NCBI RefSeq assembly: GCF_000385135.1
Contig: NZ_ARQM01000010.1
Location: 1,798,001-1,862,000 of the forward strand
DNA: 64,000 bases
Reading direction: 5' to 3'
Source of the DNA: Promicromonospora sukumoe 327MFSha3.1
Lineage (GTDB): Bacteria; Actinomycetota; Actinomycetes; Actinomycetales; Cellulomonadaceae
Of this stretch, positions 50,029-58,436 are shown piece by piece (the first letter of the stretch is position 1; every line of letters begins with the position of its first letter). Both the position numbers and the translations under genes were made by a program. The notes below the pieces were generated by a model. It had not been told where the DNA came from and made no database searches. It saw nothing but the letters and a program-made list of their open reading frames with translations.

Positions 50029-51105
50029 TCAGAACGGGTTGGTGACGTACGTGCGGTTCAGCGGCTCCGGGATGGTGAAGTAGCTCGCCGACAAGCCCGC
50101 CGGGTCCGTCGCCAGGGCGCCTCGGCCAGGGGTGTCGTCGCCGTCGTCCCAGCCCCACGGGGCGTTCGCGGAGTTCTGCGTGCACGAGATGCCGCCGTCG
50201 CCGCACGAGCCGGAGGTGTCGCCCGCGAACGTGCCCGCGCTCGCGAAGAGCTGGGAGTTGTCGCGCTGCGCCCACAAGCCGCCGGGCGCGTGGACGTCCA
50301 CGAGGCGGTAGGACACGTCCCGGTCGTCCGGGTGCTCGGGCACCTCGGCGCGGCCCGCCGGGTAGTAGATGACGCCGTCGCCCTTGATGTCGTAGCCGGG
50401 GCGCGCCTTGAGCCCGTGGCCCTTGGCCTCCTGGGCGGTGACCGGGTGGCTCAGGCCGTCGTGCGGGCTGGTGGCCATCTGCAGGGTGCCGTCGACGGTC
50501 TCGGCGCCCGCGCCCCAGGTGCTGCCCTGCGGCGTGTACGAGTAGAAGTCGCTGTGTGCCACGGTGACGGCGCCGCGGAGCACCCCGTAGGCCGAGCCGT
50601 CCTTCTGGACGGCCACCATGACACCCTCGGCGTCGTTCTCGTGCTCGGTGTCGAAGATCGAGTCCGACCAGTCGCGCGGGTGGAAGAACATGTACGTCAC
50701 GAACCAGTGGCTCGACGTCTCCATGACCGAGTAGTAGGCCGTGGCCGCCAGCGGGTGGCTGCCGGTGTTCTCCCAGTTGTTGCGGGCGTCGAGGTCGCCG
50801 TCGAAGTCGTAGGCGGCGAGGTAGTCCGAGCGGCCACCCAGGGCGTTGGTGCCGGTCTGGTCGACGTCCTGGTAGTGGATGGGCGCCCAGCGCTGCGCCA
50901 GGTCGGCATCGCTCACGGCCGCCACGACGGCGGGCGCGATGGCAGGCGCGGCAGTGGCGGGCACAGGTGCGGCGGGCACGGCCGCGGCGGCGCCTGCCGT
51001 CGCGATGCCCAGGGAGACCACGGCCGCCGTCGTGCCCGCGAGCGTGCGGGTGCGTGCGGGGGTCAGCGTGCGGGAAGAACGGTGCGTCAGTGCAGGTCCA
51101 GGCAT
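50029..51105 (-). CDS. Secreted protein of unknown function
   Basis: 358 residues from ATG 51105. Long signal peptide (TLAGTTAAVVSLGIATAGAA, then Ala/Pro-rich). Mature part: LAQRWAPIHYQDVDQTG, YYSVMETSSHWFVTYMFFHP, RDWSDSIFDTEHENDAEGVM, VVDVHAPGGLWAQ-like end, with two closely spaced Cys (SCGDGGISC). The H-E-N-D-x-E-G and W-x-x-Y-M-F-F-H-P segments are found in a family of secreted bacterial proteins related to Vps62/NPP1-like folds; assignment is tentative. Probably extracellular and possibly metal-binding. Confidence 0.65.
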   Translation of the reverse strand: MPGPALTHRSSRTLTPARTRTLAGTTAAVVSLGIATAGAAAAVPAAPVPATAAPAIAPAVVAAVSDADLAQRWAPIHYQDVDQTGTNALGGRSDYLAAYDFDGDLDARNNWENTGSHPLAATAYYSVMETSSHWFVTYMFFHPRDWSDSIFDTEHENDAEGVMVAVQKDGSAYGVLRGAVTVAHSDFYSYTPQGSTWGAGAETVDGTLQMATSPHDGLSHPVTAQEAKGHGLKARPGYDIKGDGVIYYPAGRAEVPEHPDDRDVSYRLVDVHAPGGLWAQRDNSQLFASAGTFAGDTSGSCGDGGISCTQNSANAPWGWDDGDDTPGRGALATDPAGLSASYFTIPEPLNRTYVTNPF

Positions 51106-51221
51106 GTTCCCTCGTCCCGGTCGATCCGACAGGTGGGTGTTCGAGGGAAGACTCCACCCCCCGCGTTGCCGCAGGGCAACCGCCGCATGGCAGCCGGATG
51201 ACGATCCGGCGCCGGCGACGC

Positions 51222-52667
51222 CTAGCCCAGGAGGTCGTCCGCGAGCTGCGCGGCCTGCCGCCGCAGGTCCGGCACCGACGTGCACTCCCACTCCAGGCCG
51301 CGCCGCGCCAGCCCCATCGCGCGCAGCCGCGGGTGCCCGACGCCGGCGGTGTCGACCAGGGCGGCGTCCGCCGTCAGGTCGAGGCCGGTGCCGAGCCGGT
51401 GGGGTCGCACCAGGCCGCGCGCCAGCAGGGCGTCCACCAGCGGGTTCCAGCCCGGGGAGGTCAGCGCTGGCAGCCCCGTGGCGCCCACGACCAGGTCGAA
51501 CGCGGAGGTGTCCCAGCCGTCTCCGGCTCCGGGGTGGGCGCCCCGGACCTCGGCCACGGTGCCCAGGGTGAGCACGCCGTCGGCGCGGAGCTGGTCGACG
51601 TGGCTGCGCATCGCGTGCGACATCCGGTGCCGCACGTTCTCCCACGAGCGCGCGTGCTCGCGCTGGAACGTCGCCTGCTCCTCCGGCGTGAGCCCGGCCC
51701 AGGCCAGGTTGACCTGGGGGCGGACGGCGTCGATCACCGCGCGCCAGTCGCGCCCCGCCGCCCGCTCGTCCGCGACGCGCTGCCGTACCTGGTCGACGGC
51801 GCCAGCGAGGGTGCCGACGGGCGTGCCTGTTGGGCTACCGGTGGGACGGACGTCGAGGTCGACCTCGACGGCAGGCGGCAGCGGGTCCTTCGCGTGCGCC
51901 GCGGGCAGGGCGCCGCCCCGGGAGACGGCGGTGAACGTCGCCTGCGGCAGCAGGGCGTGCAGGTGTGCGACGACGTCGAGCGTCGTCAGGCCCGTGCCCA
52001 CGACCAGGACCCGGCGGGCTCCGGCGGCCCGGTCGTCCAGGTCCGGCGACCACGGGTCGGCGACGTACCGGTCGCCCCACGGCTCGTACTCCGGCAGCCG
52101 CACCGGCGGCGGGGTGCCGAGCGCGAGGACGGCGGCGTCGGCGCGCAGGGTGCCGCCGTCGGCCAGGGTAAGCAGGACGCCGGGGGCGTCCGCCGGGTCA
52201 GGGCCCTCGAGGGCGCCGCCCCCGACCCCGCCGTCCGTGGCCCGCGCGCCGTCCGCGACACCCGCGCCGTCCCCGATCTCGGTGACGTCCACCACGGTGC
52301 CCCGCACGTGCCGCACCTCGGACCCCGCGGGCACCGGCACGCCGTCCAGCAGCTCGGTGAGGTACCGCCCGAAGTCGGCGCGCTGGAGGAAGGTGCCCGG
52401 CTCCGCGGGCACCCCGGCGCTCGCGCACCAGCGCAGCAGGTGCTCGGGGTCGTCGTCGAACGCGCTGAGGCGCGCGACCACGGCGTTGAGGGTGTGCCGG
52501 GGGTCGGTGGTCCGGTAGGGGAGGCCGCGGCCGGGTGTCTCCGCGGGATCGACCAGCACGACCCGCACGGACCGCTCGGGCCCGAAGGGCGCGGCCGCAC
52601 GCAGGAGGTGGGCCGAGAGGATGACGCCGGCGGCGCCGCCGCCGATCACGGCGATGGTCCGCTGCAT
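51222..52667 (-). CDS. FAD/NAD(P)-binding protein (possible reductase partner of the P450)
   Basis: 481 residues. FAD site GGGAAGVILSAHLLRAA at residues 9-25, a second dinucleotide site LVVGTGLTTLDVVAHL in mid-protein, TLNAVVARLSAFDDDPEHLL, and FDLVVGATGLPALTSPGW near the end: the FAD-NAD(P)-binding PF13454 type. TATCCT lies 6 nt before the ATG; leaderless. It is divergent from a P450 and shares a dyad, so a redox partnership is possible (inference). Insertions rich in Ala/Gly/Asp are seen around residues 130-150. Confidence 0.82.
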   Translation of the reverse strand: MQRTIAVIGGGAAGVILSAHLLRAAAPFGPERSVRVVLVDPAETPGRGLPYRTTDPRHTLNAVVARLSAFDDDPEHLLRWCASAGVPAEPGTFLQRADFGRYLTELLDGVPVPAGSEVRHVRGTVVDVTEIGDGAGVADGARATDGGVGGGALEGPDPADAPGVLLTLADGGTLRADAAVLALGTPPPVRLPEYEPWGDRYVADPWSPDLDDRAAGARRVLVVGTGLTTLDVVAHLHALLPQATFTAVSRGGALPAAHAKDPLPPAVEVDLDVRPTGSPTGTPVGTLAGAVDQVRQRVADERAAGRDWRAVIDAVRPQVNLAWAGLTPEEQATFQREHARSWENVRHRMSHAMRSHVDQLRADGVLTLGTVAEVRGAHPGAGDGWDTSAFDLVVGATGLPALTSPGWNPLVDALLARGLVRPHRLGTGLDLTADAALVDTAGVGHPRLRAMGLARRGLEWECTSVPDLRRQAAQLADDLLG

Positions 52668-52696
52668 GGCCCGAGGATAACGGCTCGGACCAGGGC

Positions 52697-52730
52697 CGAT
52701 GTATTACCGCGCATCGGACATGAGATACAT
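52697..52730. promoter_or_regulatory. Overlapping dyads in the FAD-protein/P450 gap
   Basis: CCGATG (52697-52702) with CATCGG (52712-52717), and ATGTAT (52699-52704) with ATACAT (52725-52730). Two overlapping candidate operators; neither is proven. Confidence 0.45.
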
Positions 52731-52784
52731 TCCGGCTAAAAGACGTGGGGGCGCGCCCCTTGTCGCGCCCAGAACCGGGGAGCC

Positions 52785-54050
52785 ATGACAGTCACGACGA
52801 CCACCCAGTCGGAGCGCCTGACCGACCTGGCGGGCCTGACCGACCTCACGCCGCTGAGCGAGACCACGAGCGGCCCAGACCCCGCCACGGCGTACGAACG
52901 GCTGCGCGCCCGCTGGGGCAACGTCGCGCCCGTGCTCCTGGAGCCGGGCGTGCCCGCCTGGCTCGTGCTGGGGCACCGGGAGCTGGTCACGGTGCTGCGC
53001 AACGAGGGCCTGTTCTCGCGCGACGCGCGCAACTGGGGCCTGTTCACCGACGGCACCGTCCGCGCCGACAGCGGCATCGGCGGCGTGCTCGCGCCGCGCG
53101 ACGGCATCTACTACGTCGACGGCGCCCGCCACCGCCACCTGCGCCGGCTGGTCGACGACGCGTTCGAGAGCGTCGACGAGCACCGCCTGAAGTCCACGGT
53201 CGAGTACTGGTGCGGCCTGGCGCTGGACCGCGTGCTGGCCCAGGGCAAGGCCGACCTCGTCAGCGACTACGCGCGGGCCGTCCCGCTGCTGGTCATGTCC
53301 ACGATGTTCGGCCTCGACCCCGAGCAGGCCCGCGCCATGCTCGGCCACTCGCGCCGTGTCTTCCAGGCCAAGGGCGCGGCCGGCCTCGAGTCGCTCAACG
53401 CGCAGCGCGCCCTCATCTCGGACCTGATCGCCGAGCGCCGCAAGGCGCCGTCCGACGACCTGACCTCCGCGATCCTGCGCCACCCCAGCGCGCCCACCGA
53501 CCTGGACGCGCAGAGCGCCGTGTCGGCGACCCTCATCCTGGGCAGCGAGTTCGAGGTCGGCTGGATCACGCAGGCGCTCCGCCTGCGGCTCACCGACCCG
53601 CGGTTCGACGGCCGCTCGGGCGGCCGGCTCACGGCGTCCGACACGCTCGAGGCCGTGCTCGGCTCGACGCCGCCCGCGCCGAACGCCGCGCCCCGCTTCG
53701 CCCTGGCCGACACGACGCTCGGCGACCGGGCGATCGCCGCGGGCGACGCCGTGGTGCCCGGCATCCTCGGCGCGAGCGCCGAGTCCCGCGGCGGCGAGGA
53801 CGACATCTGGCTGGAGTCGGGAAACCTCTCCTACCTCACGTGGGGCGCCGGCCCGCACGCCTGCCCGGCGCGCCGCCCGGCCACGGTGATCGCGCAGATC
53901 GCCGTGGACGCCGCGCTGCGCCGCCTCGGCGGGGTGTCGCTCACCGTGCCGCCCGAGTCGCTGCGCTCGGCTAGCACGCTCTGGTCGTCGGTGGCGCGGG
54001 AGCTGCCGGTGCGGTTCGAGGTGCCCCGGCCCGTCAGGCCGGCGCGCTGA
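52785..54050 (+). CDS. Non-canonical cytochrome P450 (CYP157-like)
   Basis: 421 residues. Heme-ligand region TWGAGPHACPARRPA with Cys about 360. The K-helix ExxR is lost: the aligned segment reads LEAVLGSTPP. The I-helix acid/Thr pair reads ILGSEFEVGWITQAL rather than AGxxT. This pattern, the DDLTSAILRHP segment and LRLTDPRF resemble the CYP157 proteins found in streptomycete conservons (from memory). No histidine kinase, roadblock or GTPase conservon genes are here. Divergent from the FAD protein; convergent overlap of 17 bp with the hydrolase that follows. Confidence 0.85.
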   Translation: MTVTTTTQSERLTDLAGLTDLTPLSETTSGPDPATAYERLRARWGNVAPVLLEPGVPAWLVLGHRELVTVLRNEGLFSRDARNWGLFTDGTVRADSGIGGVLAPRDGIYYVDGARHRHLRRLVDDAFESVDEHRLKSTVEYWCGLALDRVLAQGKADLVSDYARAVPLLVMSTMFGLDPEQARAMLGHSRRVFQAKGAAGLESLNAQRALISDLIAERRKAPSDDLTSAILRHPSAPTDLDAQSAVSATLILGSEFEVGWITQALRLRLTDPRFDGRSGGRLTASDTLEAVLGSTPPAPNAAPRFALADTTLGDRAIAAGDAVVPGILGASAESRGGEDDIWLESGNLSYLTWGAGPHACPARRPATVIAQIAVDAALRRLGGVSLTVPPESLRSASTLWSSVARELPVRFEVPRPVRPAR

Positions 54051-55014
54051 TCGCGCGGATCTCCGGGACCACCACGTCCCACGCGGCGCGCGGCGGGTAC
54101 TGGTGCCCCACCCCGGGCAGCAGCACGAACCGCGCGCCCTCGATCGCCGCGGCCAGCGCCTCGCCGTGCTCCGGCGGGAACAGCGGGTCCGCGTCGCCGT
54201 GCAGCACCAGCGTCGGCACCGCGATGTCGGCGAGCGAGCCCCGCACCGGACGGCTCTCGACCAGGTAATGGTTGGCCGCGGCGGCCGGGTCGATCGACCG
54301 CCGCACCACCCGCCGGGCCGTGGCCAGCGCCGCCAGCTCGTCGTACCCCGGCCCGGCGAAGGCCCGCTCGCCCGCCACCAGGTAGCGGACGACGGCCTCC
54401 GGGTCGCCCCAGTCGGGGTCCGGCGGCGGGTCGTCGAACTGCGCCCGTGCCCGCGCCGTCGGACCGGGCAGCTGCGTGCCCGGGACCTTCGTGACCGGGC
54501 TCGTGGAGATCAGCGTGAGCGACGCGACCCGGCGCCGGTGCTCGATCGCCGTCTGCTGCGCGATGCCGCCGCCCATCGACACCCCGGCCAGGTGCGCCTG
54601 CCCGATCCCCAGCGCGTCCAGCAGCCGCACCGGGTCCAGGGCCAGGTCGTCTCCGGTGTACGACGGCGCCCCGGGCGGGTCGGTCCGGGAGCGTCCCGTG
54701 TCGCGGTGGTCGTAGCGGACGACGAACCGGCCGCCGTTCGCGCCGCGCCGGGCGCGGGCGGCGGCCGCGCTGGCGGCGCTGTCGGCGGCGTCGTCGGCAC
54801 CGCTGTCGGCGGCGCTGCCGGCCGGGCCGTCGGAGATGCTGTCGGAGGTGCTGCCGGGCGGGCCGCCGTCGGCCAGGGCCTGGCAGAAGTCCGCGTGCCA
54901 CCAGTCCATGGCGCCCGCGATGCCGCCGATCAGGAGGATGGCCGGGTCGGCCGGGTTGCCGAAGGTCTCGGCGCAGAGCAGCGCACCCGGTACGTCGACG
55001 AGGGTCTCTGTCAT
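54034..55014 (-). CDS. Alpha/beta hydrolase with low-complexity insertion
   Basis: 326 residues from ATG 55014. ILLIGGIAGAMDWWHADFCQ, VRYDHRDTGRS, nucleophile elbow GVSMGG, acid in LHGDADPLFPPEHG and His in PGVGHQYPPRAAWD. Residues about 50-90 are a Ser/Asp/Ala/Gly insertion (from GSTSDSISDGPAGSAADSGA onward) in the first half, absent from usual relatives. Similar to aclacinomycin methylesterase-like hydrolases. Its end overlaps the P450 end by 17 bp. Confidence 0.86.
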   Translation of the reverse strand: MTETLVDVPGALLCAETFGNPADPAILLIGGIAGAMDWWHADFCQALADGGPPGSTSDSISDGPAGSAADSGADDAADSAASAAAARARRGANGGRFVVRYDHRDTGRSRTDPPGAPSYTGDDLALDPVRLLDALGIGQAHLAGVSMGGGIAQQTAIEHRRRVASLTLISTSPVTKVPGTQLPGPTARARAQFDDPPPDPDWGDPEAVVRYLVAGERAFAGPGYDELAALATARRVVRRSIDPAAAANHYLVESRPVRGSLADIAVPTLVLHGDADPLFPPEHGEALAAAIEGARFVLLPGVGHQYPPRAAWDVVVPEIRAISAPA

Positions 55015-55078
55015 GAAGGGTGGACGACGGGACGGTTGAAAACTAATCGGTCCGCTTCGGACGGGTTCCGACCGACCG

Positions 55079-55242
55079 GTACGAACCAGAACGGTGACCG
55101 GTACGAACCAGAACGCGCGCGCCGATCGGCAGGCTCGGGCGAGCCCGAGCGCCAGGGTGAACCAGAACGCTCGGCCGAACCAGAACGCTCGGCCGAACCG
55201 GCGCCCTCGGACCAACCCGAGCGCTCAGACGAACCTGAGCAC
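55079..55242. repeat. Degenerate repeats between hydrolase and coiled-coil gene
   Basis: GGTACGAACCAGAACG twice, GAACCAGAACGCTCGGCC twice and GCTCAGACGAACC-type twice, directly after the end of the coiled-coil gene. Related in composition to 40675-40791. Confidence 0.7.
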
Positions 55243-55878
55243 TCAGACGAACCCGAGCACCAGCGCGACTGCGGCGAGCACCGCCGCCGCGCCCGCGCCG
55301 ACCCACGCGATCAGGACGTTCCGCCGGCCCCTCTCCTGAGCGGCGTCGAACTCGGCCCGCAGCGTCTCGAACTCCCGGTGCGCCGCCTCGATCTCGGCCC
55401 GGGCGGCCGCGAGCTGGGCGTCCGACCGCGCCACGGTGGCCAGAGCGCTCGCCGCCTCGGCTCGCGCCGCGGCCGCGTCGGCGCGGGCGGCACCGGCGTC
55501 GTCCCGGGCGGCGGCGGCCTCGTCCCGGGCGGCCGCCGCCTCGGCTCCCGCGTGGTCGGCCGTGGCCAGCGCGGCCGCGACCAGTGCGGCGGCGTCGTCG
55601 GACGGCTGCGCGAACGGCTGGGTGGGGTAGTGCTCGGCGGGCTCCGCGTAGGCGGTGTCCGGCACCGTACCGATCGGCGCGCCGGGCGCGCCGGGCCCGG
55701 CCGCGACCTGTGGTACGCGCCCCGGGACCTCGGCCCGGGAGAGCTGGCTGCGGACCTCGGCCTTGAGGTCGGACAGGAAGGGCCCCAGGCCGCGGGTCTT
55801 GCGCTCCTTGGCGGAGGCGTGCCGGGGGACACCGCCCGCGGAGACGTCGAGGGCGCTGGGGTCGTGGTCGGTCGCCAT
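55243..55878 (-). CDS. C-terminal tail-anchored, Ala-rich coiled-coil protein
   Basis: 211 residues from ATG 55878. N-terminal cytosolic part (SAKERKTRGLGPFLSDLKAE), a Pro/Ala segment, then about 100 residues of a long Ala/Glu/Asp/Arg helix (AAAARDEAAAARDDAGAARA, LAAARAEIEAAHREFETLRA), ending in RRNVLIAWVGAGAAAVLAAV and a few hydrophobic residues. No signal peptide: a tail anchor. Similar plan to the gene at 57526-58365 (both end AxVLGFV). Divergent from the DUF1990 gene across a dyad GGTAC-N7-GTACC (55889-55905). Function unknown. Confidence 0.75.
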   Translation of the reverse strand: MATDHDPSALDVSAGGVPRHASAKERKTRGLGPFLSDLKAEVRSQLSRAEVPGRVPQVAAGPGAPGAPIGTVPDTAYAEPAEHYPTQPFAQPSDDAAALVAAALATADHAGAEAAAARDEAAAARDDAGAARADAAAARAEAASALATVARSDAQLAAARAEIEAAHREFETLRAEFDAAQERGRRNVLIAWVGAGAAAVLAAVALVLGFV

Positions 55879-55929
55879 GGGTGTGAAAGGTACACGGGGC
55901 GTACCACGACCTGCGGGTACGGTGCTGGT

Positions 55930-56484
55930 GTGCAGCTGAACCGCCCCGACCTCGCCCGTGTCCTGGAGAGTTCCCTGGCCGCCCGGCCAGTCGCCGACGT
56001 CGGCTGGCTGGCCGCACCGCCGCCGCGCGCCCGCGTGCTGCGGGAACGGGTGGACCTGGGGGCGGGCGCGTCGCTGACGGCGACCGCCGACGCCCTCTTC
56101 GGCTGGGCCGTGCACCGCGGGGCCGGGCTGACGATCGCCCCGACCGGACCGGTCGACGTCGGCGTGACCGTGGTGCAGGCCGTGCACGTGGGGCCGCTGT
56201 GGTTCACCGCCCCGTGCCGGGTGGTCGACGTCGTCCGCGAGCCCGACGAGGCCGGGTTCACCTACGCGACGCTGCCGCACCACCCGGAGACGGGCGTCGA
56301 GTCCTTCCGCGTGCGGCGCACGGAGGAAGGTCTCGTCTTCGAGATCCACGCCGTCGCGCGGCACGACTTCTGGGGCTCCCGGATCGTCCCGGCGGCCGCC
56401 CACCACGTCCAGGACCGCGTGACGCGCGGTTACCTGACCGCGGCCCGCGACCTCAGCCGCGCGGCTCGTCCAGGAACTCGCTGA
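55930..56484 (+). CDS. DUF1990 family protein
   Basis: 184 residues. LGAGASLTATADALFGWAVH, VGPLWFTAPCRVVDVVREPD, GFTYATLPHHPETGVESFRV and HHVQDRVTRGYLTAARDL all match the family pattern. GTG 55930 lies 6 nt after TACGGT (55918-55923): leaderless. Ends overlap the following hydrolase by 32 bp on the other strand. Function in the family unknown; relatives are often annotated as lipid or isochorismate-like proteins without proof. Confidence 0.82.
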   Translation: MQLNRPDLARVLESSLAARPVADVGWLAAPPPRARVLRERVDLGAGASLTATADALFGWAVHRGAGLTIAPTGPVDVGVTVVQAVHVGPLWFTAPCRVVDVVREPDEAGFTYATLPHHPETGVESFRVRRTEEGLVFEIHAVARHDFWGSRIVPAAAHHVQDRVTRGYLTAARDLSRAARPGTR

Positions 56485-57208
56485 TCAGCTTCGTCACCTC
56501 GTCGGGCCGCTCCAGGTTCGGCAGGTGCCCTGCCCAGCCGAGCTGCGTGTGCCGGGCCCCGGGGATCTGCCCGGCCAGGTGGTTCGCGATGGCGCGGAAG
56601 TGGTCGAGGTCCTGGCCGCCCGAGACGACCAGCGTGCGCGCCGTGATCGCCGCCAGGTCGATCTGGGGGCCGGGCTCCTGGTTGATGTCGTCGCCCGCCG
56701 CGAGCTGGACGTCGAACGCGCGGCGCTGCATGGTGCGCACCAGCTCGCGGGCGTCGTCGTCCGCGTCGGGTCCCAGCCAGGTCGCCACGTTCAGCTCGGT
56801 GGCACCCGCGACGTCGCCGGCCTCCAGGAGCGCGTCCTCGCGCCGCGCGAACCGCTGGAGCGACCGCGTGGGCGGCAGGGAGAAGGCCGAGTTGATCAGC
56901 ACGAGGTGCGAGACGAGGTCCGGCCAGTGCGTGGCCACCTGGAGGGCGACCTTGCCGCCCGCCGACGCCGCCACGATCGCGACGGGGCGCTCGCCGAGCG
57001 AGTCGAGCAGCGCCTTGACGTCGCCCGCGTTGTCGAACCGTGCGCTGGTCAGCGGGGTGTCGCCGTAGCCGCGCAGGTCGCACCGGATGACGCGGTGGTG
57101 CTGGGCCAGGGGAACCCGCTGCGGGTCCCACATGCGGGAGTCGGCGACCCCGGCGTGCAGGAGCAGGACGGCCGGGCCGGAACCCGTGGAGTCGTGGCTG
57201 AGGATCAT
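56453..57208 (-). CDS. Alpha/beta hydrolase
   Basis: 251 residues from ATG 57208, with TACGGT 6 nt before it. LLLHAGVADSRMWDPQRVPL, VIRCDLRGYGDTPL, nucleophile elbow AASAGG (Ser; the usual first Gly is Ala), acid in VSGGQDLDHFRAIA and His in GWAGHLPNLERPDEV. Similar to 3-oxoadipate enol-lactonase-like hydrolases. Divergent from the small gene at 57291. Confidence 0.86.
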   Translation of the reverse strand: MILSHDSTGSGPAVLLLHAGVADSRMWDPQRVPLAQHHRVIRCDLRGYGDTPLTSARFDNAGDVKALLDSLGERPVAIVAASAGGKVALQVATHWPDLVSHLVLINSAFSLPPTRSLQRFARREDALLEAGDVAGATELNVATWLGPDADDDARELVRTMQRRAFDVQLAAGDDINQEPGPQIDLAAITARTLVVSGGQDLDHFRAIANHLAGQIPGARHTQLGWAGHLPNLERPDEVTKLISEFLDEPRG

Positions 57209-57277
57209 CCGCCGACCGTAACGGCGGCTCTTCGGCCATGGCCAACGCATTCGATGGACTCCAGTCCGGGCGGCGGA

Positions 57278-57290
57278 TATACTCGAACAC
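57278..57290 (+). promoter_or_regulatory. -10 element TATACT for a leaderless message
   Basis: TATACT (57278-57283), one base off the ideal, 7 nt before ATG 57291; best evidence that the short ORF is expressed. Confidence 0.6.
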
Positions 57291-57518
57291 ATGTACGAAT
57301 CCACGGAAGGTCAGGCGCTCGGCCGGCCCGTCGCGCAGCCGGTGTCCTCGCCGGTCGACGCGGCGTTCGCCGCGCTGCTGGACGAGCTGTTCACCGGCCC
57401 CCGGGTCACCTACGCGCCGGTCCTGGAGGAGCCGACGTACTACGGCGGGCACCGCCGCGAGCCCCGGCGCCGGCGCTTCGTGCTGCGCGCCGGCACCGAC
57501 CTCGACGATCCCCGCTAG
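57291..57518 (+). CDS. Small hypothetical protein
   Basis: 75 residues. Acidic and neutral first half (SSPVDAAFAALLDELFTGPR), Tyr/Pro/Arg-rich second half (YAPVLEEPTYYGGHRREPRR, then RRRFVLRAGTDLDDP). No family known to me. The near-ideal -10 in front and normal codon bias support a real gene. Ends 7 bp before the end of the converging coiled-coil gene. Confidence 0.55.
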   Translation: MYESTEGQALGRPVAQPVSSPVDAAFAALLDELFTGPRVTYAPVLEEPTYYGGHRREPRRRRFVLRAGTDLDDPR

Positions 57519-57525
57519 TCCCTGA

Positions 57526-58365
57526 TCAGACCACGAACCCGAGCACCGCGGCGACCACGGCCAGCGCGATGCCGACGAAGGCGAACGTGGTGGCCGTGGC
57601 CGCCTTCTTCGTCGCGGCGTCCGCGACCTGCTGGGCCGCCGACGCCGCGGCCGCGGCCTCCTTGGCGGCCGACGTCGCCGAGTCCGCCGCGGCACGGGCC
57701 GCGTCCAGGTCGGTGCGCAGCGTGCCGGTGGTCGCGGTGAGCTCGTCGACGTGGCCCTGGAGCCGGCCCGCCTCCTCCTGCGCGGAGGTCACGGCCTGTG
57801 CGGTGGCGGCGGTCTGCGCGGCCGCCTGCTCGTCGGCCCGCTCGCGCACCTCCGCGCGGACCTCGTCCAGCGCCGTCGCCTGAGCCTTCTCCTGTGCGAC
57901 GCCCCGCTTGGCGACGAGCTCGCGGAGCTCGGCGCCCTGCTCCTTGAGGGAGACCATGAGGTCGGCGCGGACCTCCTCGGGGGTCAGTGGCTTGTCGGGC
58001 TTGGCGAGATAGGCGTCGGCCCAGGTGCGGCGCGACTTGCTCCGCCCGGCGCCGGCGCCCTCCACGACAGCGTCCTTCTCCTGCTCGGTCAGGCGGTCGA
58101 GCGCCTCGGCCGCCGCCTTGACGGCGGGCGGCGTCTCGACCGGTGCCTTGGCGCCCTTGGGCGTCTTTGCCTCGGGTGTCATCGTTGTGCTGGCCCCCTG
58201 TGGTGTCGCTGCGGCTGCCACGGCTGCGGCGTAGTCGGCGTCCTCGGTGCCGGTCGAGGCCGACTCCGGGATCTTGATGGGCTTGTTCAGCAGAGCCCGG
58301 AGACGATCCATGCGCTCGGTCTTCTCGCCGCCCTCGCTCCGAGGCGCGTCGCTGTCACTGCTCAT
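57526..58365 (-). CDS. Second C-terminal tail-anchored coiled-coil protein
   Basis: 279 residues. Charged N-terminus, a Lys/Pro-rich middle (PEAKTPKGAKAPVETPPAVK; KSRRTWADAYLAKPDKPLTP), then about 140 residues of coiled coil (EEVRADLMVSLKEQGAELRE and LDAARAAADSATSAAKEAAA) and a single C-terminal helix (TFAFVGIALAVVAAVLGFVV). ATG preceded by TACGTT at 7 nt. Similar architecture to the 55243-55878 product, so possibly paralogous partners. Could form membrane-attached filaments or scaffolds; inference only. Confidence 0.75.
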   Translation of the reverse strand: MSSDSDAPRSEGGEKTERMDRLRALLNKPIKIPESASTGTEDADYAAAVAAAATPQGASTTMTPEAKTPKGAKAPVETPPAVKAAAEALDRLTEQEKDAVVEGAGAGRSKSRRTWADAYLAKPDKPLTPEEVRADLMVSLKEQGAELRELVAKRGVAQEKAQATALDEVRAEVRERADEQAAAQTAATAQAVTSAQEEAGRLQGHVDELTATTGTLRTDLDAARAAADSATSAAKEAAAAASAAQQVADAATKKAATATTFAFVGIALAVVAAVLGFVV

Positions 58366-58436
58366 GGGGCAAAACGTACTGCTCTGCCCGTTGTTGGTCG
58401 ACTACCACGTCGGGAGTGGCGCGCCTGCCGCACGTG

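Noticed and set aside
52785-54050. P450 as part of a conservon
   Set aside because: No histidine kinase, roadblock, DUF742 or GTPase gene adjoins it; only the P450 resembles the conservon type.
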